7,129 nucleotides of DNA from NCBI GenBank assembly GCA_020631175.1, contig JAHDHT010000090.1, forward strand, positions 8,801-15,929, read 5' to 3'. Position 1 is the stretch's first letter; each line of letters opens with the position of its first letter. A program made the translations under genes and the position numbers. The stretch comes from Chitinophagales bacterium (lineage in GTDB: Bacteria; Bacteroidota; Bacteroidia; Chitinophagales; JAHDHT01). Of the stretch, positions 1 to 6,526 are shown piece by piece. The notes below the pieces were generated by a model. That model was not told the origin of the DNA, did not search any database, and saw only the letters and a list, made by a program, of their open reading frames with translations.

Positions 1-3
1 AGA

Positions 4-27
4 ACTGAAAACTGATTACTGAAAACT
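4..27. repeat. two-copy 14-bp direct repeat at left edge
   Basis: The decamer ACTGAAAACT occurs at 4-13 and again at 18-27, giving a 14-bp period. Two copies are visible, and the array may continue to the left of the window. The sequence is low in complexity and non-coding in appearance. No function is assigned. Confidence 0.5.
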
Positions 28-66
28 ATTCAAACTTGAGAATGCACCTTATATGTTGCTACGAGC

Positions 67-96
67 CTTAAACTTAATCTTACACTTATACTTAAA
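67..96. repeat. five tandem CTTANN hexamers
   Basis: Five consecutive hexamers share CTTA at exact 6-bp spacing: CTTAAA, CTTAAT, CTTACA, CTTATA, CTTAAA, beginning at 67, 73, 79, 85 and 91. The run ends exactly where the structured element at 96 begins. It could be a simple-sequence tract or a set of phased binding sites, and the sequence alone does not decide. Confidence 0.6.
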
Positions 97-245
97 TCCC
101 GCGACAGGGATAGAAGCGGTAGCCTCTGAAGATGAAGCTTAGCGCTATTTATTGGCAGGAGGCTGACGGAGGAAGACCCCTGCCAATTTAATAGCGCTTG
201 CTGAAGCTTTAGTGCCTACAAGCGGATAGCCCGCCCGGTCGCCCG
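96..245 (+). ncRNA. candidate structured RNA element with possible pseudoknot
   Basis: The stretch folds into a nested structure by eye. A first hairpin has stem ATCCC (96-100) with GGGAT (107-111). Its loop GCGAC (101-105) is complementary to GTCGC (238-242), a possible pseudoknot. Inside, GTAG (119-122) can pair with CTAC (216-219) and AAGCTT (135-140) with AAGCTT (204-209). A long hairpin follows: AGCGCTATT (141-149) with AATAGCGCT (190-198), then ATTGGCAGG (151-159) with CCTGCCAAT (179-187), closing a 19-nt loop. AAGCGG occurs at both 114-119 and 220-225. The ends resemble a non-coding element I recall from many Bacteroidota intergenic regions, possibly the Flavo-1 RNA group, but I cannot confirm the family. 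It could instead be a dispersed palindromic DNA repeat, and the strand is inferred. It lies about 115 bp upstream of the TonB-like gene without touching its ribosome-binding region. Confidence 0.55.
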
Positions 246-299
246 AAAGAGCTAAAAGCATCCGATATTTATACTGATTATCAATGAGTTAGGCGATTT

Positions 300-330
300 T
301 TGCTAAAAATTCTTAAACCCATGAATCTTG
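300..330 (+). promoter_or_regulatory. weak promoter candidate for the TonB-like gene
   Basis: TTG at 300-302 is followed, after 20 nt, by GAATCTTG at 323-330. This approximates the Bacteroidota sigma pattern TTG / TAnnTTTG, with two mismatches in the -7 box. It would start transcription only about 25 nt before the ATG at 359. It conflicts with the leader ORF at 321, which would then not be transcribed, so at most one of the two is right unless there is another promoter upstream. Confidence 0.25.
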
Positions 331-362
331 CGGATGTCAAAATAGGGAATCAACAATTATGA
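321..362 (+). CDS. 13-codon leader ORF overlapping the TonB start (tentative)
   Basis: ATG at 321 opens a short frame encoding MNLADVKIGNQQL. Its TGA stop (360-362) overlaps the ATG of the TonB-like gene in the arrangement ATGA (359-362), which is typical of translational coupling. No clear ribosome-binding sequence precedes it. The frame is closed upstream by a TGA at 285-287, so it is not the tail of a long gene. The peptide is too short to assign. Chance is a realistic explanation in 40 bases, and the weak promoter at 300-330 would exclude it. Confidence 0.2.
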   Translation: MNLADVKIGNQQL

Positions 363-1291
363 CTATGTGGTTTATTATTTTAGCACTTATCGTACCGATC
401 GTATTGACTGTATTGATTTTAAAGGCTGTTTTATGGTTTTCGGACTCAAAGGGACATAAAATTGACGTTCACAGAATGACGCAGGCTTTCTTTTTAATGG
501 GCTTGGCGATTACATTGGGTGCATCGATTACAGCGTTCAAATTTGAGCCTAAGATGCAAACGAACTTTCTTGAGCCGGTGATTCATGAAGATTGGAATGA
601 CCTGATTGAGATTGGATCTCATATTGAAGTGAAAGAGAAGAAAGTTGCTCCGAAGCCGGTGGTAAAGAAGGTGACGACGCCTGTTGTAAAAACGGAAAAG
701 CCTGAGATGAAGCCGATTGAAAAGCCAAAGCCTTCTAAAGCGGAAGTGGTAAATATAGTAACGGAAACTACTCCGGAGCCGGTAATTGAAACGATCTCGA
801 CTACGGAGTCTTTTGAAACGACTGTAGAGGAAGTTATTACAGCATCTCCTGTTGAAACAACAATTTCTGAACCTGTAACTTCATTTGAAAGCTCAAGTTC
901 TACAGTTGCTGAAACTTCTAAGTCTCCATTTGCAAACCGTCCGGGTGCAAACAGAACGCCGGTTGATAAGAATTCTAAGGTTTTGAACCAGGCTGAAATG
1001 ATGCCTATGTTCCCAGGTGGACCGGTTGCTTTAAAGCAGTTTATTGAGGAGAATTATATTTTTGGAAACGATTGTTTTGACAATAATATCGAAGGTACTG
1101 TGGGCGTAAGTTTTGTAGTGAACCTTGATGGAAGTTTGACCGAAATTACTTTGAGTAAAGGATTAGGATGTACTGTTGACGAAAATGCAGTTAATCTTGT
1201 AGAGGAAATGCCAAATTGGATTCCTGCTTTCCACAAAGGAAATTATGTTAGAGTGAGAGTGGTACTTCCAATTGAAATTAGTATAGGATAA
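359..1291 (+). CDS. TonB-like energy transducer, two membrane segments
   Basis: The 310-residue product resembles TonB, which carries proton-motive energy from ExbB/ExbD to outer-membrane receptors. Hydrophobic segments at residues 3-27 and 41-60 flank a basic loop (KGHKIDVHR), predicting both ends in the periplasm. This differs from classical TonB, which has one segment. Residues 86-125 are a Lys/Pro-rich spacer, and about 128-188 are rich in Thr, Ser and Glu. Residues 208-308 form the TonB C-terminal domain: MPMFPGG, GTVGVSFVVNLDGS, GLGC, then MPNWIPA and VRVRVVLPI. Cys239 and Cys271 are the only cysteines; Cys271 sits at a position I recall as commonly Cys in Bacteroidota TonBs, while Cys239 seems unusual, and a disulfide is conceivable. 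An AGGGA at 344-348 lies 10 nt before ATG 359 and favours that start over ATG 365. ExbB/ExbD are not in the window, so its partner receptor is unknown. Confidence 0.85.
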   Translation: MTMWFIILALIVPIVLTVLILKAVLWFSDSKGHKIDVHRMTQAFFLMGLAITLGASITAFKFEPKMQTNFLEPVIHEDWNDLIEIGSHIEVKEKKVAPKPVVKKVTTPVVKTEKPEMKPIEKPKPSKAEVVNIVTETTPEPVIETISTTESFETTVEEVITASPVETTISEPVTSFESSSSTVAETSKSPFANRPGANRTPVDKNSKVLNQAEMMPMFPGGPVALKQFIEENYIFGNDCFDNNIEGTVGVSFVVNLDGSLTEITLSKGLGCTVDENAVNLVEEMPNWIPAFHKGNYVRVRVVLPIEISIG

Positions 1292-1292
1292 A

Positions 1293-3119
1293 TTAATAGT
1301 CTGATTTAAATAACTGAAACCGGTTGATCAAAGCTTGATTAGCCGGTTTTTTTTGTTCAACAAACTGGTATTGCAATTCTTTGTATCGTTTAAATGGAGT
1401 AGCCTCCAGTTCAAGCGTTTGATCTGAACGCTTTACTTTTATTTTAACTTTTTCGTGTTTTTCCGGGTACATTATTTTTCTGATTATATACCTGTAATCA
1501 TTTCTTTTCACTTCAACATTATCAATAGCAAGAATAACATCGTTTGATTTAAATTTAAATGGATTATTAGCCTGAACATTTTTCAAATAATAAAAATTGT
1601 CTTTTTCATTAAATCCCAAACCATAACCTCCGAATTCGTAAACTGGAACATTTACACTTCCGTAAAAATCATATGCTACCTTAGTGAAATGGTAACCATA
1701 TTGAATAGACTTCCCGTTTACAATATAATTCTTGAAAAAGTCACTAAAATCAATTTTGGCAGTCTGGCTAAACCAGTCAAAAAAGCCATCTTCATCAAAA
1801 CCCTTTTGCGGGTCCATGTTTTTAGCCATTGATTTAATTATATCTTCAAGTCCCTTTTCTCCTTTTGTTGCATCCCTTAATTCAATGTCAAGAATGAATG
1901 CGAGTAATGCAGCTTTATTATAAAAGTTTTTGAATTGAAAATTGTAATTATTGTCTTCAAGGTTTTCACTCATATCTGTTAAGGATACTTTGGGGAACTG
2001 TTCGGTGAAAAATATTTTTTTACTGAACTCATCGAAAAAATCTTCCCGTTTTATTAACTGATTTCGGTTGAGTAATAACAAAGCAAAATATTCTGTAACC
2101 CCTTCATACAACCACAAATGTTTTGAATTTTTTGAAGAGAAAATTCCGGGAGGTGCAAGATCTTCTCCATATAAAACTAATGGACTTAGCAAGTGCAATA
2201 ATTCGTGCATAGACAATCGCTGTAATAGTTCTTTTAATTTTGTTTTTGAATCTATGCTTGGTAGAATATACAATGAAGAAGTTGTATGATGCAGGCCACC
2301 AAATTGTTCGTATTCAATTTTATTTTTTGGTTTGAAATTGTCGAGGTAAATTATGAATTGATATTCACTCACGGGAAAGCTGCCTAAGAAATCTCCAACT
2401 GATTTTATAACCGGCGCTAACCACTGTCTCATCGTTATAGCAGAATAGCGTTTGTTTTTTGAAACGAAAGCAATATTAAATTTACAACCTAAGTAACTTA
2501 AACTTGTAGTATCAGTTGACCCAAATAAAACAGGACTTTCGAATAAGGTGCTATAGTTAGGAGCATTTGTACTAACCTGATCACTAAGCGAATCTTGTTC
2601 AAACTTAAGTGAAGATTGAATCGCTTTATTATTAAAGCCATCTAATTTTATCTCGTACGGATAAAATGCATGGCCATCTAAATAACCGACAAGTGCATTA
2701 AAATTTAATAATTGGATTTCATCTTCAATTACAATGCCGCCTGGTTTGAAAAAGGTTTTTCTTCTGTTTGTCTTGGGTCTTGTTCTTACTTTATATTTTA
2801 TTCGGTGTAACTTTTCCGCTTCTGTAATTTTAATAATATTCGGACTGTGGTATTTAAACTCTACCGGCTTATTTTCTGTATCCAAAATTTGAACTTCGAA
2901 AATATTATTTTCAAAACCGGAGGTAACATAATCTGAAGAACTGGAAGATGGTAAAAAATAATGAATCGAAGATTCATTTATTTTAGGAGTTTGCAAATCA
3001 ATTTGCAATTCACGTTTTAATGTGTCTGAATAATTTACGTTTAATACATACTTTTCTTGTGCTTCTAAATTAAAAGCTATAATAGTTAAAAGAGAAAGAA
3101 AAATTAAGTGTCTTAGCAT
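1293..3119 (-). CDS. secreted M61-like zinc peptidase with PDZ domain
   Basis: The product is 608 residues from the chosen start. The first 20 residues form a signal peptide (MLRHLIFLSLLTIIAFNLEA, then Gln), predicting export. The zinc site is HELLH at residues 305-309 (His305, Glu306, His309), with a probable third ligand Glu339 in LWLYEGVTEYF. This HExxH plus EGxTxY spacing of about 30 residues matches the M61 glycyl-aminopeptidase-like family, in which aminopeptidase activity on Gly or Ala N-termini is known for some members. Residues about 480-575 look like a PDZ domain. An upstream in-frame ATG at 3161 would add 14 residues, hide the signal peptide and overlap the preceding gene, so ATG 3119 is preferred. 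This ATG lies 2 bp after the oligopeptidase stop, implying coupled translation. The last codons contain the terminator of the opposing gene. Substrate is unknown. Confidence 0.85.
   Translation of the reverse strand: MLRHLIFLSLLTIIAFNLEAQEKYVLNVNYSDTLKRELQIDLQTPKINESSIHYFLPSSSSSDYVTSGFENNIFEVQILDTENKPVEFKYHSPNIIKITEAEKLHRIKYKVRTRPKTNRRKTFFKPGGIVIEDEIQLLNFNALVGYLDGHAFYPYEIKLDGFNNKAIQSSLKFEQDSLSDQVSTNAPNYSTLFESPVLFGSTDTTSLSYLGCKFNIAFVSKNKRYSAITMRQWLAPVIKSVGDFLGSFPVSEYQFIIYLDNFKPKNKIEYEQFGGLHHTTSSLYILPSIDSKTKLKELLQRLSMHELLHLLSPLVLYGEDLAPPGIFSSKNSKHLWLYEGVTEYFALLLLNRNQLIKREDFFDEFSKKIFFTEQFPKVSLTDMSENLEDNNYNFQFKNFYNKAALLAFILDIELRDATKGEKGLEDIIKSMAKNMDPQKGFDEDGFFDWFSQTAKIDFSDFFKNYIVNGKSIQYGYHFTKVAYDFYGSVNVPVYEFGGYGLGFNEKDNFYYLKNVQANNPFKFKSNDVILAIDNVEVKRNDYRYIIRKIMYPEKHEKVKIKVKRSDQTLELEATPFKRYKELQYQFVEQKKPANQALINRFQLFKSDY
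1317..1354 (+). terminator. strong intrinsic terminator of the TonB-like gene
   Basis: Bases 1317-1331 pair with 1335-1349 around an AGC triloop (1332-1334). The outer stem is AAACCGG with CCGGTTT, the middle has two G-U pairs and one A-U pair, and the inner stem is ATCAA with TTGAT, giving about 15 pairs. A run of eight T residues spans 1347-1354. It begins 25 bp after the TonB-like stop and acts in the plus direction. On the minus strand no comparable T-run follows the stem. The whole hairpin lies within the coding sequence of the convergent peptidase gene. Confidence 0.85.
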
Positions 3120-3121
3120 AG

Positions 3122-5770
3122 TTATTCTTTCATACCCAGATGCCATGAAACAAATGTCCATATATCTGTGTATTCTTCAATCAGTTGTTCTGTAGACTTT
3201 CCGCTTCCATGTCCCTCACTGATACCTATTCGAATTAAAGTAGGCAGATCACCTTTTTGCTGATATTGTAATTCAGATACAAACTTATATGAATGTGCCG
3301 GCACTACTCTATCATCACGGTCAGCCGTTAAGACCATCGTTGCAGGATATTCTGCAGCCTTTATATTGTGTAAAGGAGAATATTTAATTAAATAATTGAA
3401 CTGCTCCTCATTTTCACTTGAACCGTATTCTACTGCCCAGGCATGGCCTATGGTAAATGTATGGTATCGCAACATATCCATCACACCTACTACGGGTAAA
3501 GCCACTTTGAATAAATCAGGTCGCTGCGTCATTACTGCTCCAATTAAAAGTCCGCCGTTTGATCTGCCGATAACTGCGAGCTTATCTTTGTTTGTATACT
3601 TTTCATCTACCAAATATTCGCAAGCGGCAATAAAATCATCAAATACATTTTGCTTTTTTTCTAGCATTCCTGCCTTATGCCAGGTTTCTCCGTATTCACC
3701 ACCACCTCTTAAATTGGCTACACAATAAACGCCTCCCTGCTCAAGAAAATACAATCTACTAACATCAAATCTTGGTGTGTAAGAAATATTAAATCCACCA
3801 TAACCATATAACATGGTTGGGTTATTCCCATTTAATTCTATTCCCTTTTTATGAACGATAAACATCGGAATTTTTGTACCGTCTTTACTTTCATAAAAAA
3901 CCTGTTTACTTTCATAATCCTCCGCATTAAAATCAATATCAACCTTTTCGTAAACTTCCGATTTATTTTCATTTACATTATATGTGAAAATAGTAGGCGG
4001 ATATAGAAATGATTCAAAACGATAAAAAACTTCATCATCCTCTTTTTCGCCATTTATTTTACTTACGATTCCTTTGTCCGGTAATTCAAGGCTGTGCAAT
4101 TTTTGACCTTTATAATTATATACTTCAATTACTGATTGCACGTCTTTTAAATATTCAGCAATTAATTTTCCATCCGACAAAGTAATCCCGTCGAGTACAA
4201 TATTTTTTTCAGGAATTATATCTTTCCAGTTTTTTGGATCAGGTCTGTTGCCATCAACTTTTACCACCCGATAGTTTGGTGCATTATAATCGGTGTAGAT
4301 GTAAAAATTGTTTCCTTTATTATCTAAGACCCAATAATTATTGGATTTATCTTCGCACAACATTTTGAATGGCTCATTTTTCAAGCTAGTTTTTCTGAAT
4401 AAAATTTGCTCCCCATGAGTGCCATACCATTTCCCTAAAAACATATAGCTTTCATCTTCTGATAACCACACTCCATTTCCCACTCTTGGATTTTCAGCAT
4501 CTTCATAAATTAAAATATCATCAGATTGTGCAGTGCCGATTTTATGATAATAAACTTTACTGCCTTCATTTTTTACAGACAAAGCATCATCACCTGGTTG
4601 ATCATATCGGGTATAGAAAAAACCGTCTTTATACCAGCTGATGCCTGAAAACTTAATCCAATTTAATTCATCTTCTAAATTGTCGCCGGTAGTTAAATCG
4701 AGTACTTTAAAAATCTTCCAGTCAGAACCTCCTTCCGAAATTGCATAGGCCACGTATTTTCCAGACTTATCCGGAACTGCATACGACAGGCTTACCGTTC
4801 CATCATTACTTAAGGCGTTTCCATCAATGAGTTTTGTGAATACTCCATTACCTTTTTTCTTCCAGTATAAAGAACGCTGTTGTTCAAGTCCGTCATTTTT
4901 ATACATAAAATAATTACCTGCTTTCTTCCATGGAACAGAAACTTTTTTATAATCCCAGATTTCAGTAAGGCGATCTTTTATTTCATTCCGATAAGGAAAC
5001 TGATCCAAATATTTTCTACTGGCCTCATTTTGATCAGTGACCCACTTTTTCGTTGAAGCACTTGTTTCATCCTCTAACCAACGGTAAGGATCAGATATCT
5101 TTGTTCCAAAGTAATCATCTATTTGATCTGAACGCTCCACATCCGGTGCTTTAAAATCTTCAGGTTTTAATCGTTCGTATTTTACAAATAAATATGGCCC
5201 TTTTTCGGCACCCCAAACTTGTTCTCCTTTTTGATCAAAACCCTGATCCCAGGAGCTTAATAATTCTGGTGTAATATCTACAATGGATGTGGCATAAGAT
5301 GCTCCTCTTAAATTAGATGGACAATTATCCTTAACTGTTGAACCCGAATACTTTCCTTTTTTATACTTAAGAAAAATGGTACAACCTTCTTTTTCTTCAA
5401 TATCAGAAGGATTTAATTCATTAAATAATTCAGGATTTTTCCATGCATAAATAAATTTATCAGGTTCAGGCAACATATAGACAGTGCTTGAATATTTCTT
5501 CTTACTTATCTTTTTAAGATGATAAATACGTTGCCGGTATGGTCTGTTTAAAGCCCATGAAGCGGCTTGCTCTACATACAGCCATTTTCCGTTTTTTTCT
5601 TCCTCCCAAATCTGAACCATTTCAAGATGAATATTAAAATAGTTCGTATCTACTTCCGATTGTGCTTTACTGTTAAATGAGCCCGTCATCCATGATGCCA
5701 ACTCATCTAAAGATTGTGCATGCATTAATAAAGGGAAACAAAAGATCAATAAAAAAGTACATTTCTTCAT
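3122..5770 (-). CDS. secreted CpcT/CpeT-like domain fused to S9A prolyl oligopeptidase
   Basis: The protein has 882 residues. Residues 1-18 are a signal peptide, with cleavage expected before Gln19. Residues about 20-200 resemble CpcT/CpeT chromophore lyases: WLYVEQA (63-69), PYRQRIY (77-83), Cys130, Cys150, RGASYATS (155-162), SWDQGFD (173-179), QVWG (184-187) and GPYLF (191-195). A linker of about ten residues leads to a full-length prolyl oligopeptidase starting near DDYFGTKISDPYRWLED (218-234). Its propeller runs to about 620. The catalytic triad is Ser737 in GRSNGG, Asp819 in DRDDRVVP and His854 in EGHGSGK. Tyr657, Trp778 and Arg821 match, by motif, the oxyanion, proline-pocket and substrate-binding residues of porcine prolyl oligopeptidase. 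The peptidase should therefore cleave short peptides after Pro, probably in the periplasm. The role of the N-terminal domain is unknown, as no phycobilisome genes are present. It precedes the M61-like gene by 2 bp. Confidence 0.92.
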   Translation of the reverse strand: MKKCTFLLIFCFPLLMHAQSLDELASWMTGSFNSKAQSEVDTNYFNIHLEMVQIWEEEKNGKWLYVEQAASWALNRPYRQRIYHLKKISKKKYSSTVYMLPEPDKFIYAWKNPELFNELNPSDIEEKEGCTIFLKYKKGKYSGSTVKDNCPSNLRGASYATSIVDITPELLSSWDQGFDQKGEQVWGAEKGPYLFVKYERLKPEDFKAPDVERSDQIDDYFGTKISDPYRWLEDETSASTKKWVTDQNEASRKYLDQFPYRNEIKDRLTEIWDYKKVSVPWKKAGNYFMYKNDGLEQQRSLYWKKKGNGVFTKLIDGNALSNDGTVSLSYAVPDKSGKYVAYAISEGGSDWKIFKVLDLTTGDNLEDELNWIKFSGISWYKDGFFYTRYDQPGDDALSVKNEGSKVYYHKIGTAQSDDILIYEDAENPRVGNGVWLSEDESYMFLGKWYGTHGEQILFRKTSLKNEPFKMLCEDKSNNYWVLDNKGNNFYIYTDYNAPNYRVVKVDGNRPDPKNWKDIIPEKNIVLDGITLSDGKLIAEYLKDVQSVIEVYNYKGQKLHSLELPDKGIVSKINGEKEDDEVFYRFESFLYPPTIFTYNVNENKSEVYEKVDIDFNAEDYESKQVFYESKDGTKIPMFIVHKKGIELNGNNPTMLYGYGGFNISYTPRFDVSRLYFLEQGGVYCVANLRGGGEYGETWHKAGMLEKKQNVFDDFIAACEYLVDEKYTNKDKLAVIGRSNGGLLIGAVMTQRPDLFKVALPVVGVMDMLRYHTFTIGHAWAVEYGSSENEEQFNYLIKYSPLHNIKAAEYPATMVLTADRDDRVVPAHSYKFVSELQYQQKGDLPTLIRIGISEGHGSGKSTEQLIEEYTDIWTFVSWHLGMKE

Positions 5771-5789
5771 ATGCTGTTTCTTAGACCAT

Positions 5790-5824
5790 TAAATATACAG
5801 AATTCTTAATCTAAGAATCGATTC
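5790..5824 (-). promoter_or_regulatory. operator-like palindromes beside a -7-like box
   Basis: In the 85-bp gap before the oligopeptidase gene, ATTCTTA (5802-5808) and TAAGAAT (5812-5818) form a 7-bp inverted repeat around ATC. It overlaps a second perfect palindrome, GAATCGATTC (5815-5824). On the minus strand TATATTTA (5797-5790), close to TAnnTTTG, follows 4 nt after the first palindrome, about 20 nt before the start codon. No clear TTG -33 box is seen. The placement between -33 and -7 fits a repressor site. There is no T-run, so a terminator is less likely. Confidence 0.35.
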
Positions 5825-5855
5825 CTGTGAAGAAAGTAATACGAAAGAAATTTAA

Positions 5856-6476
5856 TTACTGCGCTTCGACGTATGCTTTGAGCGAATTCAAATAATTACC
5901 CCAGAAGTCTTTTGAGGCATTAATAGAAATATCAGTGGTTAATCCTGACTGCGTAATTTTAATCAGTGTTTTTCTCGGGACTTTTCTACTTAGATCAATT
6001 CGCACATTTGAACGCTCTTCATTCTCTATTGAAATGAGTTCAAGCTCCATGTATTTTGACGGAACAATTTTAGTAATCACACCATGAACAACATCGTCGA
6101 AATTGAATTTCCCTCCTTCTTTCATATTCATTTTGAGGTAGGGAGAAAGCCACTTTTTTGTTTGCTTTCCATCTAGAAGGATATCATTCGTTTTTTTCAG
6201 AGAGGCATTGATTGTACGCTGTAAACTTATCGTTTTACCTGCGCTGCCACTTCTTTGATATAACTGTCTCAAATCATTATCAAATTCGTATCGGGTCGTT
6301 AGCGACTGCGCCCACCAAACGCTCAATTTGTGTTTATCCTGCAGGTGTTTTGCAATGGCTTTATGCCCTTTATTGGCACCGAATTTTTCGATTACTTTAA
6401 ACCAGTGATTTAGTGTTTTACCCGTTTTCTTCTTTATTGTTTCCGGTTTAAGCTTCTGAGATACGTCCATGATCAT
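5856..6476 (-). CDS. DUF4287 / SRPBCC-like two-domain protein
   Basis: The 206-residue product has no signal peptide or membrane segment and should be cytoplasmic. Residues about 8-66 match the DUF4287 pattern: ETIKKKTGKTLNHWF, then a KGHKAIAKHL-type segment and LSVWWAQSLTTRYE. Residues about 85-204 resemble an AHSA1-type SRPBCC (START-like) domain: KKWLSPYLK, GGKFNFDD, HGVITKIVPSKYMEL, NVRIDL, then a C-terminal WGNYLNSLKAYVE helix. Such folds bind hydrophobic ligands or protein partners in characterised families, but no ligand can be named here. ATG 6476 and ATG 6470 are both possible starts, and neither has an obvious ribosome-binding sequence. It lies 50 bp after the lipoprotein gene and 85 bp before the oligopeptidase gene, each gap holding promoter-like sequence, so it may be a separate transcript. 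The domain calls are by eye; the function is unknown. Confidence 0.8.
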   Translation of the reverse strand: MIMDVSQKLKPETIKKKTGKTLNHWFKVIEKFGANKGHKAIAKHLQDKHKLSVWWAQSLTTRYEFDNDLRQLYQRSGSAGKTISLQRTINASLKKTNDILLDGKQTKKWLSPYLKMNMKEGGKFNFDDVVHGVITKIVPSKYMELELISIENEERSNVRIDLSRKVPRKTLIKITQSGLTTDISINASKDFWGNYLNSLKAYVEAQ

Positions 6477-6491
6477 TTCTAAAATAAAGCC

Positions 6492-6523
6492 CTAAAATAA
6501 CGTGCAATAAAAGATTTTCAAAA
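6492..6523 (-). promoter_or_regulatory. candidate promoter for the DUF4287/SRPBCC gene
   Basis: On the minus strand TTTTG (6523-6519) is followed after 19 nt by TATTTTAG (6499-6492), close to the Bacteroidota pattern TTTG / TAnnTTTG. The distance to ATG 6476 is about 15 nt, implying a very short untranslated leader. The upstream box begins just past the stop codon of the preceding gene. Confidence 0.4.
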
Positions 6524-6526
6524 CGC

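Noticed and set aside
96..245. tRNA, CRISPR repeat or insertion-sequence end
   Set aside because: There is no cloverleaf with a TTC arm, no repeated spacer arrangement and no transposase or terminal repeats. The fold is a different one.
1418..1432. 15-bp sequence TTTGATCTGAACGCT also present at 5122-5136
   Set aside because: Both copies sit in coding sequence and encode RSDQ in unrelated protein contexts. There is no flanking similarity, so chance is the simplest explanation.
2068..2289. 73-codon plus-strand open frame
   Set aside because: It is antisense to the HELLH and EGVTEY region of the M61-like gene, and its composition is that of a mirrored coding strand.
3120..3161. Upstream ATG extending the M61-like protein by 14 residues
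   Set aside because: The extension would place polar residues before the signal peptide and overlap the oligopeptidase coding end. The ATG at 3119 starts a clean signal peptide.
3396..3728. 110-codon plus-strand open frame
   Set aside because: It lies wholly inside the catalytic region of the prolyl oligopeptidase on the opposite strand, whose motifs are intact. It has no recognisable domain or start signal.
5171..5713. CpcT-like domain as evidence of a phycobilisome-bearing organism
   Set aside because: The surrounding genes, promoter patterns and signal peptides point to Bacteroidota, and no bilin or phycobiliprotein gene is present.
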